A stretch of 14,148 nucleotides of DNA, taken from assembly GCA_023395735.1 (NCBI GenBank), contig JAEWYI010000031.1, forward strand, positions 1 to 14,148. Direction: 5' to 3'. Source of the DNA: Cyanobacteria bacterium OH_SFB_17. Lineage in GTDB: Bacteria; Cyanobacteriota; Vampirovibrionia; Gastranaerophilales; Gastranaerophilaceae. The translations under genes and the position numbers were made by a program. Of this stretch, positions 7,068-13,302 are shown in pieces (the first letter of the stretch is position 1; every line of letters begins with the position of its first letter). The notes beneath the pieces are model-generated. The model worked only from the letters and a program-made list of their open reading frames with translations, was not told the DNA's origin and searched no databases.

Positions 7068-7922
7068 ATGCAAAGTATTCGAAAAATTAATTTTCAGGGA
7101 TTAGAAATAGGTGGAGAAGAAAATATTTTGGAATCAAAACCTATTTTTGCATTAGAGTTAAATATATTTGATTTTGATGCTTCATCACATATTGTAAAAG
7201 ATTATTATAATTACGAAACAGGTCAAAATTTTGATGCCGTAAAATTGCTAAATATCGCGCAAAAGAGTGCTTGCGATATCATTGCTTTAAAATTTAATAT
7301 TCCGGAAGAAAATTTGGATGAAAATATTTATGCGGCAAAAGTTCTTTTAAAAGAACTTTTGCCGCATATCAAAAAACCTCTGATGATAAGGGGAGTGAAC
7401 AATAAAACAGTTGATTCCAAACTTTTGCCTTCTCTAACTGAAGTTTTAGACAGAGAATGTATTATTGCATTTGCGGAGGAAACAACTTACAGAGCAATTG
7501 TTCCATTCTGCGTAAAAGGCGGACATATTCTTGTTATAAGAACGCCGATTGACATTAATCTGGCAAAAGAGATGAACATTTTGACCTCTGATATGGGCTT
7601 GAGTTTGGACAAAATACTAATAGATACGGATATGGGCGGGCTCGGATACGGGCTTGAATACGGTTATAGCATAATGGAGCGAATAAAGCTTGCGGCTTTT
7701 GATGGGGATAAAATGCTTAATATGCCTCTAATTGCCTTTGCGGGGGAAGAAGCACTGAAAGCAAAAGAAGCAAAATCAGACAGCTTTGATGCAGGTTATG
7801 GAGATTTCAAACTGCGCTCCAAAATGTATGAAATAACAACAGCATCTGCAGTAATCGCATCAGGCGCAAACATAGTTGTACTGGAAAACCCGGAAAGTAT
7901 TGATGTTTTAAAAAGAATATAG
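7068..7922 (+). CDS. acsD: Corrinoid iron-sulfur protein small subunit (CODH/ACS delta, AcsD/CdhD-like)
   Basis: A 284-residue TIM-barrel protein, the small subunit of the corrinoid iron-sulfur protein that carries a methyl group from methyl-tetrahydrofolate on a cobalt corrinoid. Family marks are KKPLMIRGVNN (102-112), where the family has PLI..G.gN; GGHILVIRTPIDINLAKEMN (151-170); the signature GLGYGLEYGYSIMERIKLAA (191-210); and PLIAFAGEEALKAKEA (220-235). In solved complexes this subunit packs on the C-terminal corrinoid domain of the large subunit. That partner, acsC, is 1 kb downstream, separated by a membrane-protein gene whose start is 11 nt after this stop. No acetyl-CoA synthase, CO dehydrogenase, AcsE or RACo gene is here. 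The Shine-Dalgarno (GGTAG, 7053-7057) is weak. Codons 88-100 lie inside a perfect 40-bp palindrome (7329-7368) yet encode an ordinary-looking helix. It could instead be a diverged homologue with another methyl acceptor. Confidence 0.88.
   Translation: MQSIRKINFQGLEIGGEENILESKPIFALELNIFDFDASSHIVKDYYNYETGQNFDAVKLLNIAQKSACDIIALKFNIPEENLDENIYAAKVLLKELLPHIKKPLMIRGVNNKTVDSKLLPSLTEVLDRECIIAFAEETTYRAIVPFCVKGGHILVIRTPIDINLAKEMNILTSDMGLSLDKILIDTDMGGLGYGLEYGYSIMERIKLAAFDGDKMLNMPLIAFAGEEALKAKEAKSDSFDAGYGDFKLRSKMYEITTASAVIASGANIVVLENPESIDVLKRI
7329..7368. repeat. Perfect 40-bp palindrome inside acsD
   Basis: Each of the 20 base pairs outward from the centre (between 7348 and 7349) is complementary: the left half is TATGCGGCAAAAGTTCTTTT and the right half its exact reverse complement. 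The symmetry breaks at 7328/7369. The mRNA could fold into an uninterrupted hairpin of about 18 bp with a TTAA loop, and the DNA could form a cruciform. No T-run follows, so it is not a standard terminator. It lies in frame within coding sequence. Confidence 0.9.
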
Positions 7923-7933
7923 AAGGAATAAGT

Positions 7934-8779
7934 ATGATTTGGAAAATATTTTTATATTTATTTGTTGGGATTTATTGTTTGTGTCAAATTTTAGCTAGAA
8001 TTATATGTGAAAAAAATGGATTCATATTACCAAAAGCAATAGATGTAATTTTTTCTTGTTATGTTAATTTAATATTTATGTTAATTATAAGTTTGTTTAT
8101 AAGTCTAGGATGGGAAAAAGAATTTTTCTCCAATAATGTATACAAAATTGTTTCATTAATATTAAGTGCAAATATTTTATTTTTTACTCTAAAGTTTATT
8201 TTAGTAATTGTTAAAGATTTAAATTACAGTTTTTTGTTATTTCCAAATTTATTACCACAAAGTATTATTCTTGTAGGACTGTTAACAATCATTTATTTGG
8301 CTGTTATTTCACCAATAATACTTGCAATGATTAAGTATAATAAGTCATCTAATACATTGAAACCAACAGACAAGCCTTATTGGAAACTTTTTGCAATATT
8401 TTACACAGTTACTCATTTACCATTATTCTTATTTACATTATACTTCGTCAGAGCAAATTTATTAAGCCTTTATAATATGTGGGATTACCTATCAATATTA
8501 ATTGGTTTTTATTCTTTTGCCTTTGTTATTGGATATGCATTTAATAAAAAGATATTTGTCCATAAATTTTGGAAATATAGCGCAATTTTAGTTGTAATTT
8601 TTGCGTTTGTAAGAAATAATTATATGACAAATGCATATAAACATGACTTCTTATTCCAACTTGTAAATCAAAGTTTACCTTTGGTAATTAATTACAATAT
8701 AATAAGCATAATCATTTTAGTTATACTTGTTAAATATATTTTTGACAAAAAAATATGGCCTGAAAAGTTAAAAAAATAA
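7934..8779 (+). CDS. AT-rich polytopic membrane protein of unknown function
   Basis: A 281-residue integral membrane protein that I do not recognise. Hydrophobic segments suggest about eight transmembrane helices, near residues 3-23, 36-58, 70-93, 108-133, 151-172, 183-203, 213-227 and 250-270, with a hydrophilic loop around 134-148 (YNKSSNTLKPTDKPYW) and a short basic tail. There is no signal-peptide cleavage site, cysteine cluster or recognisable transporter motif. Its base composition is much lower in GC than its neighbours: the 60-base row at 7981 has about 25% and the row at 8161 about 15%, against about 38% at 7681 in acsD. It is also rich in Ile, Leu, Phe and Asn. AAGGA lies 7 nt before the ATG and only 11 bp separate it from acsD, so it is probably translated from the same message. 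It splits the two corrinoid-protein subunit genes. It could be a transferred gene or a membrane partner. Confidence 0.75.
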   Translation: MIWKIFLYLFVGIYCLCQILARIICEKNGFILPKAIDVIFSCYVNLIFMLIISLFISLGWEKEFFSNNVYKIVSLILSANILFFTLKFILVIVKDLNYSFLLFPNLLPQSIILVGLLTIIYLAVISPIILAMIKYNKSSNTLKPTDKPYWKLFAIFYTVTHLPLFLFTLYFVRANLLSLYNMWDYLSILIGFYSFAFVIGYAFNKKIFVHKFWKYSAILVVIFAFVRNNYMTNAYKHDFLFQLVNQSLPLVINYNIISIIILVILVKYIFDKKIWPEKLKK

Positions 8780-8784
8780 AAAAT

Positions 8785-8817
8785 GTGATTTAATCAACTA
8801 AACATCCACCAAATCAC
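8785..8817 (+). terminator. Weak hairpin after the membrane-protein gene
   Basis: GTGATTT (8785-8791) and AAATCAC (8811-8817) form a 7-bp stem with a 19-nt loop, 5 bp after the stop codon. The 3' side lacks a proper T-run (TTAACCTTTAT), so any termination would be partial. acsC, 160 bp downstream, may therefore be reached by read-through from acsD or have its own promoter in the AT-rich stretch 8870-8900. Confidence 0.3.
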
Positions 8818-8938
8818 TTAACCTTTATATCTTCAAACCTAAACACTTCTCAGCCCTCCCCCTCTTTTTTCAGTTTATGATAAAATTTTATTATAGTTTT
8901 CAAAAAACTCAAATTCATCAAGAACAAAAGGGGAAACA

Positions 8939-10129
8939 ATGGCGGAATTATCAGGATTACAAGTTTTTAAATATCTCCCTGCGGCAAAAAAATTGCCAGA
9001 AGGAAACTGCAAAAAATGCGGGCATCCGACTTGTATGGCATTTGCTCTCAAAGCGGCAAAAGGTCAAGTCGAAATATCGCTTTGCCCTTATGCTCCTGAA
9101 GAGCTAAAAACACTACTGGAACAAAGCCTCAAAAAGCCTCAAAAAGAAATTTATTTAGGAAATGGCGAAAAAAAAGTTTTAGTCGGGGGCGAAAACGTTT
9201 TGTACAGACACGACAAAACTTTTGTAAATAAAACCGCCCTAGGTGTGGTTATTGACCTTTCAATTCGAAATTGGCAGGAAAAATTCAATCGCGTTTTGAA
9301 TTTTGAAATAACAAGAATTAACGAAACCTTCAAAGTAGATTTCGTTTGTTTAAAAAAAGAAAATTTAGACCTTTCAAATGCGGAAGAAAATTTAGAAAAA
9401 GAAATAAAATCTTTATGCTCAAAACTTGATGAAGCATCAATCCCTTGGATTTTTGAACAAGATTTAAACCAGCTTAGAAAAATTGATGAAAGCGATGTTT
9501 TTTCAACCGTAAAAACCCTTAGCGAAATAAGAAAAAAAGCTGTTATTGAAAAAGATGAAAATTTTTCTGATCCTGTTTATGTCTATTTTAAATCAGATAA
9601 AAACCTCCTCAACCTTACATCAAGAGCCAGCTTTTATATTTGCAAATATGCAAACATGCTCCTTTTTGAAAACTTTGACGAAGCACTGTTCTCAACCTTG
9701 ATGACTTTGCGCCAAAACATATATACAGACCCGCAAAAACCGCTTCAAGTCGAGAGTAAAATTTATGAGTTCAATAATCCTGACGAAAACGCGCTTGTTT
9801 TTATGACCACGAATTTTGCGCTGACATTTTTTGCTGTAGCAAACGAACTTGAAGCACTAAATCGTTCTTCTTACCTTGTTGTAACCCCTTCTGAGGGAAT
9901 GAGTGTTCTTACAGCTTGGTCGGCGGAAAAATTTACGGCTCAAATAGTTGCAAAAACGGTAAGAGATTATAAGCTTGCTGACAAAATTAAAAATAAAAAA
10001 ATCATAATCCCAGGGCTTTTATCCCACATGAAAAAAGAAATCGAACAAGAATTGCCGGAATTTGAAATTGTAGTTGGCTCAAATGAAGCCTACATGATAA
10101 ATGATTTGGTAAAAAATCTTGATTTTTAA
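8939..10129 (+). CDS. acsC: Corrinoid iron-sulfur protein large subunit (CODH/ACS gamma, AcsC/CdhE-like)
   Basis: A 396-residue large subunit of the corrinoid iron-sulfur protein, carrying the [4Fe-4S] cluster that reductively activates the corrinoid. The N-terminal cluster domain is intact: C24, C27, C32 and C49 follow CxxCx4Cx16C within NCKKCGHPTC. A TIM-barrel-like middle (about 85-270) is weakly conserved and shorter than in acetogens, whose subunit is usually about 440-450 residues, but keeps IYTDPQKPLQVESKIYE (261-277). TTNFALTFF (290-298) begins the corrinoid-binding C-terminal domain, where SEGMSVLTAWSAEKF (318-332) and IIPGLLSHM (356-364) match the family. All the parts needed to hold a corrinoid are therefore visible. 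GGGGAAA precedes the ATG by about 3-4 nt. The next gene downstream is nrdD behind a B12-type leader; no acsB, acsA, acsE or acsV is nearby. A 24-bp tract of period 10 (9123-9146) sits in the linker after the cluster domain. Confidence 0.9.
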   Translation: MAELSGLQVFKYLPAAKKLPEGNCKKCGHPTCMAFALKAAKGQVEISLCPYAPEELKTLLEQSLKKPQKEIYLGNGEKKVLVGGENVLYRHDKTFVNKTALGVVIDLSIRNWQEKFNRVLNFEITRINETFKVDFVCLKKENLDLSNAEENLEKEIKSLCSKLDEASIPWIFEQDLNQLRKIDESDVFSTVKTLSEIRKKAVIEKDENFSDPVYVYFKSDKNLLNLTSRASFYICKYANMLLFENFDEALFSTLMTLRQNIYTDPQKPLQVESKIYEFNNPDENALVFMTTNFALTFFAVANELEALNRSSYLVVTPSEGMSVLTAWSAEKFTAQIVAKTVRDYKLADKIKNKKIIIPGLLSHMKKEIEQELPEFEIVVGSNEAYMINDLVKNLDF

Positions 10130-10146
10130 AAGACGATTTTTAAAAG
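10121..10146 (+). repeat. 12-bp direct repeat across the acsC stop codon
   Basis: GATTTTTAAAAG occurs at 10121-10132, containing the acsC TAA at 10127-10129, and again at 10135-10146. The 14-bp spacing suggests a small local duplication. No function is apparent. Confidence 0.5.
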
Positions 10147-10168
10147 GAAATATAACCTAAATTAAATA

Positions 10169-10184
10169 TTTCTATTTTTAGAAA
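10169..10184. promoter_or_regulatory. Possible NrdR-box-like palindrome upstream of the nrdD promoter
   Basis: TTTCTATTTTTAGAAA is a 16-bp inverted repeat (6-bp arms TTTCTA/TAGAAA) ending 10 bp before the -35. Its core CTAT..T.TAG resembles the CwATATATwG core of NrdR boxes, the usual repressor sites of ribonucleotide reductase operons, but the flanks do not match. A second box at the usual 31-32-bp offset is not seen on either side. In AT-rich DNA this may be chance. Confidence 0.25.
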
Positions 10185-10194
10185 GATAAAAATA

Positions 10195-10223
10195 TTGACA
10201 TGCTTTCAAGTCAGCGTTATAAT
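10195..10223 (+). promoter_or_regulatory. Perfect-consensus sigma70-type promoter of nrdDG
   Basis: TTGACA (10195-10200) and TATAAT (10218-10223) both match the consensus exactly and are separated by the optimal 17 bp. Transcription should start near 10230, giving a leader of about 225 nt before the nrdD ATG. A promoter this strong in front of a long structured leader suggests that control is exerted after initiation. Confidence 0.9.
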
Positions 10224-10235
10224 TATAAAACTAAT

Positions 10236-10391
10236 TTAAGGAAAGCAAGGGTGAGCCGAAGTATGGAAATCAAAAATTTCCAATGGTCAAGTCCCTCACT
10301 GGTCCGCAGCCGTACAGTCGGAATGCTTAAATTACAACCTGAAAAATCAGGTTATGTGTTACACCTCGAGACAGGAAATATTTGGGAATGG
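10236..10391 (+). ncRNA. Candidate cobalamin riboswitch in the nrdD leader
   Basis: The leader contains, in the right order, pieces resembling the conserved core of the cobalamin (RF00174-type) aptamer. AAGGAAAGCAAGGGTGAG (10238-10255) resembles aAGGGAA...GGUGaaA. ACTGGTCCGCAGCCGTA (10298-10314, approximate) resembles C.G.CCCGCaACUGUA. GAGACAGGAAATA (10368-10380) resembles the B12 box AGyCAGgAaACC. Between them are a 7-bp stem with loop CAAAA (10264-10282) and a perfect 7-bp stem AACCTGA/TCAGGTT with loop AAAA (10336-10353), as expected for peripheral helices. Downstream, TTTTCC (10426-10431) can pair with GGAAGG of the nrdD ribosome-binding site (10442-10447), suggesting translational control. 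CCATT (10420-10424) can pair with AATGG (10387-10391) as an alternative. The match is by eye and several core positions deviate, so a variant cobalamin class or another structured leader is possible. Confidence 0.62.
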
Positions 10392-10454
10392 ATGATTTTG
10401 CATATTGTGGAGTTTAACCCCATTATTTTCCTAACAAATTTGGAAGGAGTCTGA

Positions 10455-12599
10455 ATGGACAAAGTATTGAAAAGAGATGGTCAAATTGTAGAGTTTAATT
10501 CTGAAAAAATTACCGATGCAATTACAAAAGCAGCCAAAGTTACAAAGGAATTTGACAGAACTACGGCAAAAAATTTAACACAAAGGGTCGTTGAGCTCAC
10601 ACAAGAACTGGTTGAAAAGAAAAGAGAAAACCTAAAAGCAGCAACAGTAGAGGAGATTCAAGATATAGTCGAATATATTCTGCTTTCTTCCGACTACAAA
10701 AAAACCGCAAAATCTTACCTCTTATACAGAGAACAACAATCAAAACTAAGAGATTTAACCCAAAGCACAAACTCCAATATTGAAATGATGGACGACTATC
10801 TTGGCAAGCTTGATTGGGAAGTTAATGAAAATTCAAACATGACCTACTCAATTCAAGGTTTAAATAATTACATCTCATCAAATATAAGCAAAACATATTG
10901 GCTAAACAAAATTTATTCAAAAGAAATAAAAGAAGCACACAAACAAGGTGATTTTCACATCCACGATTTGAACATGTTATCTGTTTATTGTGTAGGATGG
11001 GATTTAAAAGACTTGTTAATGCAAGGTTTTACAGGGGTTCAAGGAAAAGTCCAGTGTTCACCTGCAAAACATTTTAGAACAGCTCTGGGACAAGTTGTAA
11101 ACTTCTTATACACAATGCAAGGCGAAGCTACAGGGGCCCAAGCCTTTTCAAACTTTGACACCCTTCTTGCGCCGTTTATAAGATACGACAAACTTGATTA
11201 CAAACAAGTTAAACAATCAATGCAAGAATTTATCTTCAACCTTAATGTGCCTACCAGAACAGGATTCCAAACTCCGTTTACAAATATTACGATGGATTTG
11301 AACGTTCCGAATTATTACAAAGACCAAAATGTAATAATCGGCGGCGAAGCTATGGAAGAAACATACGGAGAGTTTCAAGAAGAGATGAATATGCTTAACC
11401 GCGCTTATTTTGAAGTAATGATGGCGGGTGATATGACAGGTCAGGTTTTTACTTTCCCGATTCCAACATACAACATTACAAAAGATTTTGATTGGGAAAA
11501 CCCAGAACTGGAAGGGCTTTGGGAAATGAGCGCAAAATACGGAATCCCTTACTTCTCAAACTTTATCAACTCTGATATGAGTCCGGAAGATGCACGCTCA
11601 ATGTGCTGCAGATTAAGAATAGATAACCGTGAGCTTGAATACAGAGGAGGCGGACTTTTCGGCTCAAATCCTTTGACAGGTTCAATCGGGGTTGTGACTA
11701 TGAATTTGCCTAAAATTGCATACTTAGCTAAAAACGAAGACGAATTTTTCACTTCACTTTCAGAAAAAATGGATCTTGCAAAAGAAAGCTTGGAAAAGAA
11801 AAGAAAAGTGCTCGAAAACTTTACCGAAAAAGATCTTTATCCGTACACAAAATTCTACCTAAGAGACATAAGACACAGAAACGGATGCTATTGGAAAAAC
11901 CATTTTTCAACAATAGGCCTTGTTGGGATGAACGAAGCTTGTCTTAACCTTATAGAAGAAGGCATTGGCGAAGAATCAGGAAGAGAATTTGCACTTAAAG
12001 TTATGGATTTTATGCGAGATAAAATTCAAAAGTACCAGATAGAAACAGGAAACAACTATAACCTCGAAGCTACACCTGCTGAAGGGACTTCTTATAGACT
12101 TGCTAAAATGGATAAAGAAGAAAATCCTGGAATAATCTGTGCAAACGAAAAAGATTATTACGAAAAAGGCGCAAAACCTTTTTATACAAACTCAAGCCAA
12201 CTTCCTGTAAACTTCACCGACGATATTTTTGAAGTGCTTGATCATCAAGACGACTTGCAGACAAAATATACGGGCGGAACTGTAGTTCATATTTTTGCAG
12301 GCGAAAGAATTTACGACACAAAAATTATGAAAAATCTCGTGAAAAAGATTTGTACAAACTACAAAATTCCATATTTCACTTTCTCCCCGACTTTTAGCAC
12401 TTGCCCAACGCATGGATACGTTGCGGGCGAACATTTCACATGTCCTAAATGCGGCGACAATTGTGAAGTATTCTCCAGAGTTGTAGGCTATATCAGACCA
12501 GTTAAACAGTGGAATGAAGGCAAAAAGACCGAATTTGAAATGAGAAAAACCTTTGTGGTGGAACAAAAATCAGAAGAGCCCGATAAAATAACATGCTAA
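10455..12599 (+). CDS. nrdD: Anaerobic (class III) ribonucleoside-triphosphate reductase NrdD
   Basis: A 714-residue glycyl-radical enzyme that reduces ribonucleoside triphosphates to deoxyribonucleotides without oxygen or B12. An ATP-cone allosteric domain occupies about residues 1-95 (VLKRDGQIVEFNSEKI near the start). The catalytic barrel includes GDFHIHDL (165-172), the Cys-containing loop SMCCRLRIDNRELEYRGGG (382-400) and HRNGCYWKNHFSTIGLVGMN (474-493). The C-terminal metal site has C650, H653, C663, C666 and C670 within CPTHGYVAGEHFTCPKCG and the following NCEVF. Next comes the glycyl-radical loop RVVGYIRP with the radical glycine at about G678, then QWNEGKK.EF. The length is normal and no key residue is missing. 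AAGGAG (10444-10449) lies 5 nt before the ATG. A longer-looking leader frame upstream starts within the -35 box and cannot be its N-terminus. It is transcribed from the consensus promoter through the B12-type leader and is followed by nrdG. Confidence 0.98.
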   Translation: MDKVLKRDGQIVEFNSEKITDAITKAAKVTKEFDRTTAKNLTQRVVELTQELVEKKRENLKAATVEEIQDIVEYILLSSDYKKTAKSYLLYREQQSKLRDLTQSTNSNIEMMDDYLGKLDWEVNENSNMTYSIQGLNNYISSNISKTYWLNKIYSKEIKEAHKQGDFHIHDLNMLSVYCVGWDLKDLLMQGFTGVQGKVQCSPAKHFRTALGQVVNFLYTMQGEATGAQAFSNFDTLLAPFIRYDKLDYKQVKQSMQEFIFNLNVPTRTGFQTPFTNITMDLNVPNYYKDQNVIIGGEAMEETYGEFQEEMNMLNRAYFEVMMAGDMTGQVFTFPIPTYNITKDFDWENPELEGLWEMSAKYGIPYFSNFINSDMSPEDARSMCCRLRIDNRELEYRGGGLFGSNPLTGSIGVVTMNLPKIAYLAKNEDEFFTSLSEKMDLAKESLEKKRKVLENFTEKDLYPYTKFYLRDIRHRNGCYWKNHFSTIGLVGMNEACLNLIEEGIGEESGREFALKVMDFMRDKIQKYQIETGNNYNLEATPAEGTSYRLAKMDKEENPGIICANEKDYYEKGAKPFYTNSSQLPVNFTDDIFEVLDHQDDLQTKYTGGTVVHIFAGERIYDTKIMKNLVKKICTNYKIPYFTFSPTFSTCPTHGYVAGEHFTCPKCGDNCEVFSRVVGYIRPVKQWNEGKKTEFEMRKTFVVEQKSEEPDKITC

Positions 12600-13288
12600 T
12601 CGGCGGTTTTCAAAAAAGTTCACTTATAGATTATCCTGAAAAAATTGCGGCCATTGTGTTTACACAAGGCTGCAATTTCAGGTGTCCATATTGCCACAAT
12701 CCTGAGCTTATTCAATTTAGCGAAAATTTTGATAAGCAAGCGATAAATGAAGATGATTTATTTGATTTTTTAAAAAACAGAAAAGGGAAACTCGATGCAG
12801 TAGTAGTTACAGGTGGTGAGCCGACATTGCAAAAGGATTTAGCTGATTTTCTGTTTAAAATTAAATCCCTTGATTTTGATGTAAAACTAGACACAAACGG
12901 CACGAACCCAAATATGTTGAAATCGCTTTTAGATAAAAATTTAATCGATTATGTCGCAATGGATATTAAAGCTCCGTTGGAAAAATATAACCAAATTGTT
13001 TGCAGAAATATTGATGTAAAAAGCATCGAAAAAAGCATAAATATTTTAAAAACATCAAATATCAAATACGAATTTAGAACAACAGTTGTCAAATCTCAAC
13101 TTTCTTTTGATGATTTTGAAAAAATCGGGCAATTGATAAAAGGAAGCGATAAATATTATCTTCAAAAATTCTTGCCGACTAAGACTTTAAACAAAGAATT
13201 TATGGGCGAAACAACCTACTCTGACGAAGAGTTTATAGAAATCTCGAGCCTTTTACAGAAATATATAAAATTTGTCGAAATAAGATAA
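12593..13288 (+). CDS. nrdG: Radical-SAM activating protein of anaerobic ribonucleotide reductase, NrdG
   Basis: A 231-residue radical-SAM enzyme that uses a [4Fe-4S] cluster and S-adenosylmethionine to install the glycyl radical on NrdD. The cluster motif CxxxCxxC is GCNFRCPYCHNP with C27, C31 and C34. TGGEPTLQKDL (about 78-88) is the GGE motif that contacts S-adenosylmethionine, and the opening FQKSSLIDYPEKIAAIVFTQ is typical of the longer NrdG2-like group, which runs to about 230 residues against about 155 in E. coli. The ATG lies within the last codons of nrdD and overlaps it by 7 bp in another frame, so translation is probably coupled and equal regulation by the upstream leader is expected. 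No terminator is visible in the 14 bp before the convergent ilvD. Confidence 0.96.
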   Translation: MLIGGFQKSSLIDYPEKIAAIVFTQGCNFRCPYCHNPELIQFSENFDKQAINEDDLFDFLKNRKGKLDAVVVTGGEPTLQKDLADFLFKIKSLDFDVKLDTNGTNPNMLKSLLDKNLIDYVAMDIKAPLEKYNQIVCRNIDVKSIEKSINILKTSNIKYEFRTTVVKSQLSFDDFEKIGQLIKGSDKYYLQKFLPTKTLNKEFMGETTYSDEEFIEISSLLQKYIKFVEIR

Positions 13289-13302
13289 AATTTATTACAC
13301 GT

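Noticed and set aside
8877..9107. A 76-codon frame overlapping the start of acsC
   Set aside because: It runs in another frame through the acsC iron-sulfur domain and its product has no recognisable features; acsC has the better start and motifs.
10200..10454. An 84-codon open frame in the nrdD leader
   Set aside because: Its ATG lies in the -35 box, upstream of the presumed transcription start, it has no ribosome-binding site, and the DNA is better explained by the structured leader.
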